Below are positions 1 to 8,717 of a stretch of DNA of 47,313 nucleotides, one piece after another. Made by a program: the position numbers and the translations under genes. The notes below the pieces were generated by a model. It worked only from the letters and a program-made list of their open reading frames with translations, ran no database searches and was not told the DNA's origin. Origin of the DNA: Burkholderia sp. lig30 (GTDB taxonomy: Bacteria > Pseudomonadota > Gammaproteobacteria > Burkholderiales > Burkholderiaceae); assembly GCF_000687455.2 (NCBI RefSeq), contig NZ_JGVW01000129.1, forward strand, positions 1-47,313. The letters run 5' to 3'. Numbering within the stretch: the stretch's first letter is position 1; every line of letters starts with the position of its first letter.

Positions 1-233
1 CGGCGGCGGGGGCGGCGGCGGGCTTGTTCGGACGGCTCGTGCTGCACGCGCGCGGCGAGGAAGGCTGGCGCGCGTTCGTGCGCGACCTGCCGCTCGTCGC
101 GGTGCGCGACACGCTGCTCGCGCTCGAATGGCTGGCCGCGGTGTTCGGCACGCAGGTCGTCTGGCGCGGCGCACGGATGACGGTCGTCGGCGGCGAGCGC
201 GCGACGGCCGTGGAAGGCGGCGACGGCCGCTGA
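1..233 (+). CDS. hpnI: HpnI, hopanoid glycosyltransferase (C-terminal end only)
   Basis: An open frame enters from the left edge (codons begin at base 3) and stops at 231-233. Only the last ~77 residues are visible: an Ala/Gly-rich stretch, an amphipathic segment and a short basic tail. The call rests mostly on position, directly upstream of hpnJ, hpnK and hpnL. HpnI is the glycosyltransferase that adds N-acetylglucosamine to bacteriohopanetetrol. No catalytic motif lies in the visible part, so the identity is inferred from neighbours and the general look of the tail. The internal TTG at 24 is not a real start. Confidence 0.6.
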   Translation, partial: AAGAAAGLFGRLVLHARGEEGWRAFVRDLPLVAVRDTLLALEWLAAVFGTQVVWRGARMTVVGGERATAVEGGDGR

Positions 234-339
234 GCGGCAACGCACACTGACTGAGAGGCGGGCGCCGGCTGGCGGCCCGCGCGGTTATCAATTTATTGGA
301 TTCAAGAAGACTCGAACTATGCAGGCTACCGGAACCTAC

Positions 340-1761
340 ATGAAAACGCTGTTCTTGCAGGCCCCGTCGTATGACGGCTTCGACGGCGGCGCAGGCTCTC
401 GCTACCAGGCGAAGCGGGAAATCCGCTCGTTCTGGTATCCGACGTGGCTCGCGCAGCCGGCCGCGCTCGTGCCGGGCAGCCGCGTCGTCGACGCGCCGGC
501 CGATGGCCTGTCTGTCGAGGAAACGCTGAAGCTCGCGAGGGACTACGACCTCGTGATCATCCACACGAGCACGCCGTCGTTCCCGACCGACGCGATGTTC
601 GCGCAGGACCTGAAGAAGATGAAGCCGTCGCTGCTGGTCGGCATGGTGGGTGCGAAGGTGATGGTCGATCCGCACAACTCGCTTACGGCGAGCGAGGCAA
701 TCGACTTCGTGTGCCGCGAGGAATTCGACTACACCTGCAAGGAAATCGCCGAGGGCAAGCCGTTCTCAGAGATCAAGGGCTTGAGCTGGCGTGCGAAGGA
801 CGGCTCGATCGAGCACAACGAAGCGCGTCCGATCCTCGAGAACATGGACGAACTGCCGTTCGTCGCGCCCGTCTACAAGCGCGACCTGAAGATCGAGAAC
901 TACTTCATCGGCTACCTGAACTATCCGTACGTATCGATCTACACGGGCCGCGGCTGCAAGTCGCGCTGCACCTTCTGCCTGTGGCCGCAGACGGTCAGCG
1001 GCCATCGCTACCGCACGCGCTCGGTCGAGAACGTGCTCGCGGAAGCGAAGTGGATCCGCGACAACATGCCGGAAGTGAAGGAACTGATGTTCGACGACGA
1101 CACCTTCACCGACGACCTGCCGCGCGCTGAAGCCATCGCCATCGGCCTGGGCAAGCTCGGCATGACGTGGTCGTGCAACGCGAAGGCGAACGTGCCGTAC
1201 AAGACGCTGAAGGTCATGAAGGAAAACGGCCTGCGCCTGCTGCTGGTCGGCTTCGAATCCGGCGACGACCAGATCCTCGTGAACATCAAGAAGGGCGTGC
1301 GCACGGACTTCGCGCGCCGCTTCAGCGCAGACTGCAAGAAGCTCGGCATCAAGATCCACGGCACCTTCATTCTCGGCCTGCCGGGCGAGACGCAGGAAAC
1401 CATCAAGAAGACGATCGAGTACGCAAAGGAAATCAATCCGCACACGATCCAGGTCTCGCTCGCCGCGCCGTATCCGGGCACGACGCTCTACAAGCAGGCC
1501 GTCGAAAACGGCTGGATGGAAGAGAACAAGACCATCAACCTGGTGAGCAAGGAAGGCGTGCAGCTCGCGGCGATCGGCTATTCGCATCTGTCGCGCGACG
1601 AGATCTATCACCACCTCGAGCAGTTCTATCGCGAGTTCTATTTCCGTCCGTCGAAGATCTGGGAAATCCTCCGCGAGATGCTGACGAGCTGGGACATGAT
1701 GAAGCGCCGCCTGCGCGAGGGTGTCGAGTTCTTCCGCTTCCTGCGCGCGCACGAGGCGTAA
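340..1761 (+). CDS. hpnJ: HpnJ, hopanoid radical SAM protein
   Basis: This is a B12-binding-type radical SAM protein. In the hopanoid pathway HpnJ converts the glucosaminyl head group into the cyclitol ether by ring contraction. An N-terminal cobalamin-binding-like region (about residues 50-150) precedes the cluster motif CKSRCTFC (CX3CX2C at C206, C210, C213), followed by a radical SAM barrel and a helical C-terminal region. The start at 340 is chosen because the protein then begins MKTLFLQAP, the usual HpnJ beginning. A frame ATG at 319 would add seven residues; neither start has a strong ribosome site. hpnK follows within 4 nt, so the genes are co-transcribed. Length (473 aa) is normal for the family. 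Confidence 0.93.
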   Translation: MKTLFLQAPSYDGFDGGAGSRYQAKREIRSFWYPTWLAQPAALVPGSRVVDAPADGLSVEETLKLARDYDLVIIHTSTPSFPTDAMFAQDLKKMKPSLLVGMVGAKVMVDPHNSLTASEAIDFVCREEFDYTCKEIAEGKPFSEIKGLSWRAKDGSIEHNEARPILENMDELPFVAPVYKRDLKIENYFIGYLNYPYVSIYTGRGCKSRCTFCLWPQTVSGHRYRTRSVENVLAEAKWIRDNMPEVKELMFDDDTFTDDLPRAEAIAIGLGKLGMTWSCNAKANVPYKTLKVMKENGLRLLLVGFESGDDQILVNIKKGVRTDFARRFSADCKKLGIKIHGTFILGLPGETQETIKKTIEYAKEINPHTIQVSLAAPYPGTTLYKQAVENGWMEENKTINLVSKEGVQLAAIGYSHLSRDEIYHHLEQFYREFYFRPSKIWEILREMLTSWDMMKRRLREGVEFFRFLRAHEA

Positions 1762-1764
1762 TTC

Positions 1765-2658
1765 GTGGTTCATGGCCCAATGAGTTCGCAGCGCGCGGCG
1801 CGGGCGCTCATCTTCACCGCGGACGATTTCGGGCTGCATCCTCGCGTGAACGCGGCGGTCGAGCGCGCGCATCGCGACGGCGTGCTGAACGCCGCGAGCC
1901 TGATGGTCGGCGCGCCCGCCGCGCAGGACGCGATCGCGCGCGCGCGGCGGCTGCCGTCGCTCGCGGTCGGCCTGCACCTCGTCCTCGCGGACGGGCCGGC
2001 CACGCTGCCCGCGCACGAGATTCCCGCGCTCGTCGGCCCGGACGGCCGTTTCGGCGATGCGATGGCGAAGGATGGCTGCCGGTTCTTCTTCCTGCCGCAT
2101 GTGCGCGCGCAGCTGCGCCGGGAGATCCGCGCGCAGTTCGACGCGTTCGCGGCGAGCGGCTTGCCGCTCGATCATGTCAACGCGCACAAGCACTTCCACC
2201 TGCATCCGACCGTTCTGTCGATGATCATCGAGATCGGCCGCGAGTACGGCCTGCGGGCGGTGCGGCTGCCGTACGAGCCGACCGCGCCCGTCTGGCTCAA
2301 GCCGTGGATCGGGCTCGTGCGCGCGCGGCTCGGCCGCGCGGGGCTGTCGCATAACGACTACGTTGTCGGCATCGAGCATACCGGCGGCATGGACGAGTCG
2401 GTGCTGCTCGCGGCGCTCGCGAACTTGCCGCCCGGCGTCGGCGAGATCTACTGCCATCCGGCGGAGGCGGGCGATGGCCCGATTACGCCGAGCATGCGCG
2501 ACTACCGTCCGGTCGATGAGATGCAGGCGCTGCTGTCGCCGCGCGTCGCCGCGGCGTTGAAGGCGTCGGGCGCCGCGAGCGGCGGCTTCGCCGCCGTGTT
2601 CGGCCATGCCGCGGTGCCGCCGCGCGTGGCGCGTCAACCCGGAGCGCAGCCATCGTGA
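1765..2658 (+). CDS. hpnK: HpnK, YdjC-like hopanoid deacetylase
   Basis: This is a YdjC/ChbG-type carbohydrate deacetylase. In hopanoid synthesis HpnK removes the acetyl group from the N-acetylglucosaminyl hopanoid made by HpnI. The metal and catalytic signature is present: TADDFG near the N-terminus (Asp-Asp) and the His-rich NAHKHFHLHP in the middle, plus a late CHPAE motif. The GTG at 1765 has a GAGG ribosome site inside the end of hpnJ; an ATG at 1780 (MSSQRAAR) is a possible alternative. Its stop overlaps the hpnL start by 4 nt (GTGA), which indicates translational coupling. Confidence 0.9.
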   Translation: MVHGPMSSQRAARALIFTADDFGLHPRVNAAVERAHRDGVLNAASLMVGAPAAQDAIARARRLPSLAVGLHLVLADGPATLPAHEIPALVGPDGRFGDAMAKDGCRFFFLPHVRAQLRREIRAQFDAFAASGLPLDHVNAHKHFHLHPTVLSMIIEIGREYGLRAVRLPYEPTAPVWLKPWIGLVRARLGRAGLSHNDYVVGIEHTGGMDESVLLAALANLPPGVGEIYCHPAEAGDGPITPSMRDYRPVDEMQALLSPRVAAALKASGAASGGFAAVFGHAAVPPRVARQPGAQPS

Positions 2659-3689
2659 GCAAATGGTTCAAGTGGCTCGGCTGGCCGGTCGGCATCGCGA
2701 TCCTGCTTGCGCTGGTGCTGCATGACGGCGTCGGCGACGTCGCGCACGTGATCGGCCGCGCAGGCTTCGCGCTGCTCTGGCTGGTGCCGTTCCACGCGCT
2801 GCCGCTGCTGCTCGACGCCCATGCGTGGCACCTGTTGCTCGGCAAGCGCGGATCGCTGTGGTTCCTGTGGTGGATCGCGACCGTGCGCGAAGCCGTCAAC
2901 CGGCTGCTGCCGGTGGTGGGGATCGGCGGCGAGATCGTCGGCATCCGGATGGCGCGCTGGCGGATTCCCGATGCGAGCCGCGTCACCGCGTCGGTCATCG
3001 TCGAGGTACTCGTCACCGTCGTCGTCCAGTATGCGTTCGCGGCGCTCGGCGTCGTGCTCGTGCTGGCGATGACGCACGACGTCGACGGCAAGACGATCGG
3101 CCTCGCGCTGCTGCTGTCGCTGCCGCTGCCCGTGCTGGCGTTCGTGCTGGTGCGGCGGGGCGGCATATTCCATGCGATCGAGCGCTTTGCGGGCCGCCTG
3201 CTTGGCGATTCGCACCGGCTGCTGCAGGGTGTCGACGGCCGACGCCTCGATGCCGACATCGACGCGCTGATGTCGCGCGCGGGCCTCCTGTTTCGCGCGT
3301 TCTTCTGGCAGCTCGCCGGCTATATGCTCGGCGCGCTCGAGATCTACTGGGCGCTTGAACTGCTCGGCCACCCGGTGTCGGTGGGCGGTGCGCTCGCGAT
3401 CGAGGCGATGACCCAGGCGGCGCGCCACGCCGCGTTCATGGTGCCGGGCGGGCTCGGCGTGCAGGAGGCGACCGTCGTGCTGCTCGCGCAGATTTTCGGC
3501 GTCGATCGCGAAGCTGCGCTGTCACTCGCGCTCGTCAAGCGCGGCCGCGAAATAGTGTTCGGCTGCCTCGCGCTCGGCTCGTGGCAGCTCGTCGAGCTGG
3601 CGCGCACGCGCCGCCGGATCAGGCTGCACGCGGCGCATTCCGTCGCGCAAGCGGCACAGCCCGCACGCGAGACCGAGCCGCTGCATTGA
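2655..3689 (+). CDS. hpnL: HpnL, hopanoid-associated integral membrane protein
   Basis: A polytopic inner-membrane protein of 344 residues with about eight hydrophobic helices. It has the lysylphosphatidylglycerol-synthetase/flippase-like fold (UPF0104 type) seen in HpnL, which is proposed to move hopanoids toward the outer membrane. The family-typical late motif around MVPGGLGVQEATV is present. It starts with GTG in a 4-nt overlap with hpnK and ends before a strong hairpin, so it closes the hpn transcript. Its transport role is an inference from family and genetics in related species, not from this sequence. Confidence 0.88.
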   Translation: MSKWFKWLGWPVGIAILLALVLHDGVGDVAHVIGRAGFALLWLVPFHALPLLLDAHAWHLLLGKRGSLWFLWWIATVREAVNRLLPVVGIGGEIVGIRMARWRIPDASRVTASVIVEVLVTVVVQYAFAALGVVLVLAMTHDVDGKTIGLALLLSLPLPVLAFVLVRRGGIFHAIERFAGRLLGDSHRLLQGVDGRRLDADIDALMSRAGLLFRAFFWQLAGYMLGALEIYWALELLGHPVSVGGALAIEAMTQAARHAAFMVPGGLGVQEATVVLLAQIFGVDREAALSLALVKRGREIVFGCLALGSWQLVELARTRRRIRLHAAHSVAQAAQPARETEPLH

Positions 3690-3725
3690 GCGAAGCGGGC
3701 GCCGCGCGCCCGTCTCGCGCTTTTT
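3690..3725 (+). terminator. Intrinsic terminator of the hpn operon
   Basis: A GC-rich hairpin (CGGGCGC-CGC-GCGCCCG at 3696-3712, extended outward by GCGA/TCGC) is followed by a T5 run at 3721-3725. It begins at the hpnL stop codon. Confidence 0.75.
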
Positions 3726-3778
3726 CCGGCACGCGGGTATCCTTCCCGCGTGTTTTCAACGACGCGCCTTTTCCCCAC

Positions 3779-4336
3779 ATGAATTTCCGTTTCCGGCTGC
3801 TGACCGTCGCCGTGCTGAGTGCCGCGCTGGCGTTGTCCGCATGCGACGATCAGCAAAGCGAGCATAACGTGCAACGTCTGAAGGACTTCTTCAATGCGAT
3901 CAAGCCCGCGCCCTTGCTGCTGAAGGGCCTGAAGCCGGGCGAGTCGACCGAGGCAGAGATCCGCAGCCAGATGGGCAAGCCGGAAACCGAGCGCGTGTTC
4001 ACCGACGGCTCGAAACGACTCGAATACCCGCGCGGCCCGATGGGCAACCAGACCTGGTTCGTCGACCTCGACAGCAACGGGCGCTACGTCGGCGCGACCC
4101 AGGTGCTGACCGCCGACGCGTTCGCCAAGGTGCACCCGGGCATGACGGAGGACGAGGTGCGCCGTCTGCTCGGCAAGCCGACCGAGACCGCGCGCTATCC
4201 GCTCAAGCCGGAGACGGTATGGAGCTGGCGCTGGCTCGAGGACGGCGTCAGTCAGGACGCGTTCTTCAACGTGCATTTCGGCCCGGACGGGCTTGTCTAC
4301 ACGACCTCGCGCTCCGACCTCCTGAAAGGCCGCTGA
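3779..4336 (+). CDS. OmlA/SmpA(BamE)-like outer-membrane lipoprotein
   Basis: A 185-residue lipoprotein. The N-terminus MNFRFRLLTVAVLSAALALS-AC is a type II signal peptide with lipobox LSAC. Two copies of a short module follow, each with a GMT/EAE-xxx-LGKP-type motif (SQMGKPETE near residue 60 and MTEDEVRRLLGKPTE near residue 125), typical of SmpA/OmlA-fold lipoproteins related to BamE. The frame stays open upstream to 3581, but that part lies inside hpnL, and the ATG at 3779 is fixed by the signal peptide. It stands alone after the hpn terminator. Whether it is part of the Bam complex cannot be told from sequence; BamE proper is usually shorter and encoded near fur. Confidence 0.8.
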   Translation: MNFRFRLLTVAVLSAALALSACDDQQSEHNVQRLKDFFNAIKPAPLLLKGLKPGESTEAEIRSQMGKPETERVFTDGSKRLEYPRGPMGNQTWFVDLDSNGRYVGATQVLTADAFAKVHPGMTEDEVRRLLGKPTETARYPLKPETVWSWRWLEDGVSQDAFFNVHFGPDGLVYTTSRSDLLKGR

Positions 4337-4351
4337 CGCGCGCCGTGCCGC

Positions 4352-4648
4352 TCACGGGCGGTGCGTATTCAGCCATTCGCGCAGCGCGTCGTTCATGCGC
4401 GTCTGCCAGCCCGGGCCGCTCGCGCGGAATGCAGCGAGGATGTCGGCGTCGTAGCGGATGCTGACCTGTTCCTTCGGGTTCTCGAGCTTCGGACGCCCGA
4501 GTTTCTTCGCGACGAGCTCCGGCAACGGCGCCATCGCGGCGAAATGCTCGTCGGTCAGTTCGAGCGTGTCCGGGTCGGCGGCGATGCCGCGTGCGATCGC
4601 CGCTTCCTCCGCAGGCGTGTTGCGCTTCAATTTAGCGATCCTGGTCAT
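4352..4648 (-). CDS. brnA: BrnA antitoxin
   Basis: A 98-residue antitoxin of the BrnTA type II system. The C-terminus carries the ribbon-helix-helix DNA-binding unit typical of BrnA: EQVSIRYDADILAAFRASG followed by GWQTRMNDALREWL. The N-terminal half, rich in Ala and Glu, would wrap the toxin. BrnA neutralises BrnT and, as a complex, represses the operon. The ATG at 4648 lies 17 nt inside the 3' end of brnT, so the two are translationally coupled, toxin first. The open frame extends upstream to 4813 only because it runs antisense-like through brnT in another frame. Confidence 0.9.
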   Translation of the reverse strand: MTRIAKLKRNTPAEEAAIARGIAADPDTLELTDEHFAAMAPLPELVAKKLGRPKLENPKEQVSIRYDADILAAFRASGPGWQTRMNDALREWLNTHRP

Positions 4649-4928
4649 AACGATCAATCTCTCGGTTGTTGGCCTTTCGCAGGCTGACGACGCGCAGCGC
4701 ACCATCGCGCGGGACGACCACCGCAACATGCAGGCGGGCGTCGATCGGCACCACGCAGATCCAGCGCGGCTCGCCATAGTCACGCCGCTCGTCGGGCCAC
4801 GCGCGTGCATCATTCCAGTCGGCGAATTCCGCCAGCCGCAGCGAGATGCCGTGCTTGAGCTGGTTCGCCAGATCCTTCGCCGCGTCGAAGACGAAGGGGG
4901 CAGGGATTAATTGTGGATGCAAAAACAT
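4632..4928 (-). CDS. brnT: BrnT toxin (RelE-fold ribonuclease)
   Basis: A 98-residue BrnT-type ribonuclease toxin. Family hallmarks are present in order: FVFDAAKDLANQLKHGIS near the N-terminus, the central PDERRDYGEPRW, and the C-terminal VVSLRKANNREIDRY, which carries the basic residues of the RelE-like fold. The start is set at ATG 4928, which gives a normal family length; the frame runs on to 5012 without a better start. A direct repeat in the DNA overlaps codons 2-6, so the operator probably covers the start. The promoter lies in the AT-rich stretch at 4929-5010. Confidence 0.9.
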   Translation of the reverse strand: MFLHPQLIPAPFVFDAAKDLANQLKHGISLRLAEFADWNDARAWPDERRDYGEPRWICVVPIDARLHVAVVVPRDGALRVVSLRKANNREIDRYDQDR

Positions 4929-4960
4929 GGGCGGGCAAGCATTTTTTGTGGTTGCAAAAA
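4911..4960. promoter_or_regulatory. Direct repeats, candidate BrnTA operator
   Basis: Two 15-nt direct repeats, TTGTGG[A/T]TGCAAAAA, lie at 4911-4925 and 4946-4960, 35 nt apart. They flank the brnT start codon (4926-4928). BrnTA systems repress themselves through the BrnA ribbon-helix-helix domain, so these are the obvious candidate binding sites. No binding data are implied. Confidence 0.45.
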
Positions 4961-5113
4961 AGAGCGTGTGCGTTTCCTTCGGCGATGCCGTCGCCGTGCC
5001 GACCACGCACACGGAACAGCGAACGATTGTGCGGCGCGGGCCAGGCCGAGCCCATTCGGCCGGACGGCCAATCCGACGCTATATCGAAAAAGCGACTGGA
5101 AAATTGCAAAAAG

Positions 5114-5164
5114 TCCGCATCCAGGCGCACCGGCGATGAATGCGGAGTCCGGGTTTTTTCTTTT
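5114..5164 (+). terminator. Terminator-like hairpin upstream of hisQ (possible attenuator)
   Basis: TCCGCAT (5114-5120) and ATGCGGA (5140-5146) can pair. On the plus strand a T-rich run follows at 5154-5164 (TTTTTTCTTTT). On the minus strand CTTTTTGC follows the same stem, so it could act in both directions. In the 404 bases without a gene between brnT and hisQ (4929-5332), I otherwise see only the brn repeats and the palindrome at 5206-5222. Confidence 0.4.
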
Positions 5165-5205
5165 AAAACAACTGCATAGCGCGGCATTTTATTTGCCGGG
5201 ATGAA

Positions 5206-5222
5206 TTGCTGCGGCGCAGCAA
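5206..5222. promoter_or_regulatory. Perfect palindrome upstream of hisQ
   Basis: TTGCTGC-GGC-GCAGCAA is a perfect inverted repeat 110 nt ahead of the hisQ start. It may be an operator for the GlxA-type regulator encoded at the end of this operon, or an RNA hairpin in the leader. Confidence 0.4.
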
Positions 5223-5332
5223 CCGGACGGGCGGTGATTTGAGCCGGGAATATTCGCTTGCGACTATCCGCGTCAGCCCGGCGGCGGAAGTGGATTCGCG
5301 TGCCGGCCACCATCCCAATCTCGGAGACGCGC

Positions 5333-6022
5333 GTGTTTCTTTACGGCTTTGGTTCCGTCATCTGGGCGGGCACCCTGCAGACGATTGAGCTGTCGGTGCT
5401 GTCGCTCGCCGCGGCGGTGGCGTTGGGGCTGATCGGCGCGGTGGCGAAGCTGTCGCATAACCGGGTGTTGCGTTCGCTTGCGACCGGCTATACGACGCTG
5501 ATCCGCTCGGTGCCCGATCTCGTCCTGATGCTGCTGCTGTTCTACAGCATCCAGATCTGGCTCAATCAGCTGACCGATCTTTTGAACTGGGATCAGATCG
5601 ACATTGATCCGTTCGTCGCGGGCGTGCTGACGCTCGGCTTCATCTACGGCGCGTACTTCACCGAGACCTTCCGCGGCGCGTTCCTCTCGGTGCCGCGCGG
5701 GCAGCTCGAGGCGGGCGCCGCGTACGGGATGAGCGGGATGCGCGTGTTCGTGCGGATCATGTTTCCGCAGATGATGCGCTTCGCGCTGCCGGGCATCGGC
5801 AACAACTGGCAGGTGCTCGTGAAGGCAACCGCGCTCGTATCGATCATCGGCCTCGCGGACGTCGTGAAGGCGGCGCAGGACGCGGGCAAGAGCACGTTCA
5901 ACATGTTCTTCTTCATCCTCGTCGCGGCGCTGATCTATCTCGCGATCACGACCGTTTCCAACCTCGTGCTGATGCAGCTCGAGAAGCGCTATTCAATGGG
6001 CGTGCGCCACGCAGAACTATGA
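5333..6022 (+). CDS. hisQ: HisQ-type basic amino acid ABC permease
   Basis: An inner-membrane permease of the polar amino acid uptake (HAAT) family, about 229 residues with five predicted helices. The EAA loop that contacts the ATPase is clear (EAGAAYGMSGMRVFVRI). The GTG at 5333 is chosen because it has a GGAG ribosome site 6 nt upstream and begins VFLYGFG, the usual HisQ/ArtQ beginning; the open frame to 5258 is spurious. The stop overlaps the hisM start (ATGA). With HisM and HisP it forms an importer for arginine, ornithine, lysine or histidine; the arginine regulator and ast operon nearby favour arginine/ornithine. No binding-protein gene lies in this operon. Confidence 0.92.
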   Translation: MFLYGFGSVIWAGTLQTIELSVLSLAAAVALGLIGAVAKLSHNRVLRSLATGYTTLIRSVPDLVLMLLLFYSIQIWLNQLTDLLNWDQIDIDPFVAGVLTLGFIYGAYFTETFRGAFLSVPRGQLEAGAAYGMSGMRVFVRIMFPQMMRFALPGIGNNWQVLVKATALVSIIGLADVVKAAQDAGKSTFNMFFFILVAALIYLAITTVSNLVLMQLEKRYSMGVRHAEL

Positions 6023-6732
6023 TCGAGATTCTTCAGGAATTCGGAAAGGCCTTTCTCTATTGGGACGGCCAGCGCATGTCGGGCCTGGCAGTGACGCTGT
6101 GGCTGCTGGTCGCGTCGATCTCGTTCGGCTTCGTCTGCGCGGTGCCGCTTGCGGTCGCGCGCGTGTCCAAGAAGCGCTGGGTGTCGATGCCCGTGCGGCT
6201 CTACACGTATGTGTTTCGCGGCACACCGCTTTACGTGCAGCTGCTGCTGATCTATACCGGCATGTATAGCCTGGAGTTCGTGCGTTCGCATTCGCTGCTC
6301 GATGCGTTTTTCCGCAGTGGCTTCAACTGCGCGATCCTGGCGTTCGCGTTGAACACCTGCGCGTACACGACCGAGATCTTCGCGGGCGCGATCCGTGCGA
6401 TTCCGCACGGCGAGGTCGAGGCGGCGCGGGCATACGGGATGGGGGCGTTCACCATGTACCGCCGCGTGATATTGCCGTCGGCGCTGCGTCGCGCACTGCC
6501 GCTGTACAGCAACGAGGTGATCCTGATGCTGCATGCGACCACGGTGGCATTCACGGCGACCGTGCCGGACATCCTGAAGGTCGCGCGGGACGCGAACTCG
6601 GCGACGTACATGGCGTTCCAGTCGTTCGGGATCGCCGCGCTGATCTATCTTGCGGTATCGTTCGCACTCGTCGCGGCGTTTCGCCGGGCGGAGCGCCACT
6701 GGCTCGCGTACCTCGCGGCCGCCCGTCATTGA
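6019..6732 (+). CDS. hisM: HisM-type basic amino acid ABC permease
   Basis: The second permease subunit of the HisQMP importer, 237 residues. It has the EAA loop EAARAYGMGAFTMYRRVILP and five hydrophobic segments. It starts in a 4-nt overlap with hisQ, so HisQ and HisM should be made in equal amounts for the heterodimeric channel. A GAGGAGA ribosome site for hisP lies just after its stop. Nothing unusual is seen in length or composition. Confidence 0.92.
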   Translation: MIEILQEFGKAFLYWDGQRMSGLAVTLWLLVASISFGFVCAVPLAVARVSKKRWVSMPVRLYTYVFRGTPLYVQLLLIYTGMYSLEFVRSHSLLDAFFRSGFNCAILAFALNTCAYTTEIFAGAIRAIPHGEVEAARAYGMGAFTMYRRVILPSALRRALPLYSNEVILMLHATTVAFTATVPDILKVARDANSATYMAFQSFGIAALIYLAVSFALVAAFRRAERHWLAYLAAARH

Positions 6733-6753
6733 TTTCACTCCGAGGAGAGCCAG

Positions 6754-7548
<795 letters not shown>

Positions 7549-7567
7549 CGGTGGAAGGGTTGCGCGC

Positions 7568-8608
7568 GTGATACCGGTGACACGTCCGGCGGGGGCAGCC
7601 CGCACGACACAGGTGGCGATCGTTGCGTTGCCGCCCGTGTCGATGTCCGGTGTCGGGCCGATCGTCGATGCGCTCAATCTTGCGAACGAGATCGAGGGCC
7701 GGCTGCTGTACCGCTGGCAGGTCTGCTCGTGGGACGGCCGGCCCGTGCCGCTTGCGGGCGGCGCGCAATGGCATGCCGATGCTGCGTTCAACGACGCGAT
7801 CGCCTGTGATTGGCTGATCGTCATCAGCGAACGATTCCAGCAGTTCGCCGACTATCGGTTGTTCCTGGCGAGCCTGGCGCGCGTCGGGCAGCGCACGCCG
7901 CTCGTGACGGGCATTCATCATGGCGTGTGGTGGCTGGCGATGGCGGGGCAGTTGTCGGGCTACCGGGTGAGCGTGAACTGGGAGACGTACCAGCAGTTTG
8001 CCGAGCAGTTCGAGCGTTCGATCGTGACCCAGCAGATATTCGAGATCGATCGGGACCGTGCGACGTGCGCGGGCGGTCAGGCGACGGTTGATTTCATGCT
8101 GGCGATGATAGGGCGCGAGCATGGGCCGGATCTGGCGGAGCGGATTGCGGATGCGCTGGGTGCGGGGACGTTGCGGAGCGGCGAGGTGCGTCAGCGGATT
8201 CCGTTCGTGACGGCGCCGGGAGAGCGGCATCCTCGATTGAATGACGCGCTGCTGTTGATGGAAGCGAATATCGAGGATCCGCTCGCGACGGATGAGATCG
8301 CCGAGTTGGTCGGCGTGTCGCGGCGACAGCTCGAGAGGCTGTTTCGCCAGTATCTCGGCGCGATGCCGTCCAAGTATTACCTGAATTTGCGGTTGCTGAA
8401 GGCGCGTACGCAGTTGCAGCGGACCAGCAAGTCGGTGGTGCAGGTGAGCCTTGCGTGCGGATTTTCTTCCGCGGCGCACTTTTCCAATGCGTACCGTGAG
8501 CGATTTGGCGTGACGCCGCGTGAGGATCGTCGTGCGTGGCTTGAAAAGCAGACGGGTGGAAGCGGCGAGCCGCGGGCGGGCGCGCTTGTTGAGCGAGGGA
8601 GGGATTGA
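7568..8608 (+). CDS. GlxA/ArgR-type AraC-family transcriptional regulator
   Basis: A 346-residue regulator with an N-terminal DJ-1/PfpI (GATase1-like) sensing domain (about 1-180) and a C-terminal AraC-type double helix-turn-helix (about 225-330; LVGVSRRQLERLFRQYLG and VVQVSLACGFSSAAHFSNAY). This is the architecture of Pseudomonas ArgR, which activates arginine uptake and the succinyltransferase pathway. Its place behind hisQMP and upstream of the ast operon supports that role. It starts with GTG. A 60-bp diverged copy of its HTH-coding DNA lies at 10661-10720. It is unrelated to E. coli ArgR, so I leave the symbol blank. Confidence 0.87.
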   Translation: MIPVTRPAGAARTTQVAIVALPPVSMSGVGPIVDALNLANEIEGRLLYRWQVCSWDGRPVPLAGGAQWHADAAFNDAIACDWLIVISERFQQFADYRLFLASLARVGQRTPLVTGIHHGVWWLAMAGQLSGYRVSVNWETYQQFAEQFERSIVTQQIFEIDRDRATCAGGQATVDFMLAMIGREHGPDLAERIADALGAGTLRSGEVRQRIPFVTAPGERHPRLNDALLLMEANIEDPLATDEIAELVGVSRRQLERLFRQYLGAMPSKYYLNLRLLKARTQLQRTSKSVVQVSLACGFSSAAHFSNAYRERFGVTPREDRRAWLEKQTGGSGEPRAGALVERGRD

Positions 8609-8620
8609 ACTCCCTTTCTG
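8596..8620 (+). terminator. Weak terminator at the end of the hisQMP-regulator operon
   Basis: AGGGAG (8596-8601) and CTCCCT (8610-8615) form a 6-bp stem spanning the regulator stop codon, followed by TTCTG. It is weak because of the short stem and poor T run. Confidence 0.35.
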
Positions 8621-8717
8621 TACTTCTTTCAGGTACTTGAGGCGGATTGCGTCAAGTGTGGTGCACCTGTGACGTGTTCCGCACTATGAGTGCCGTCTCC
8701 GCACGAAGTGGCGATGT

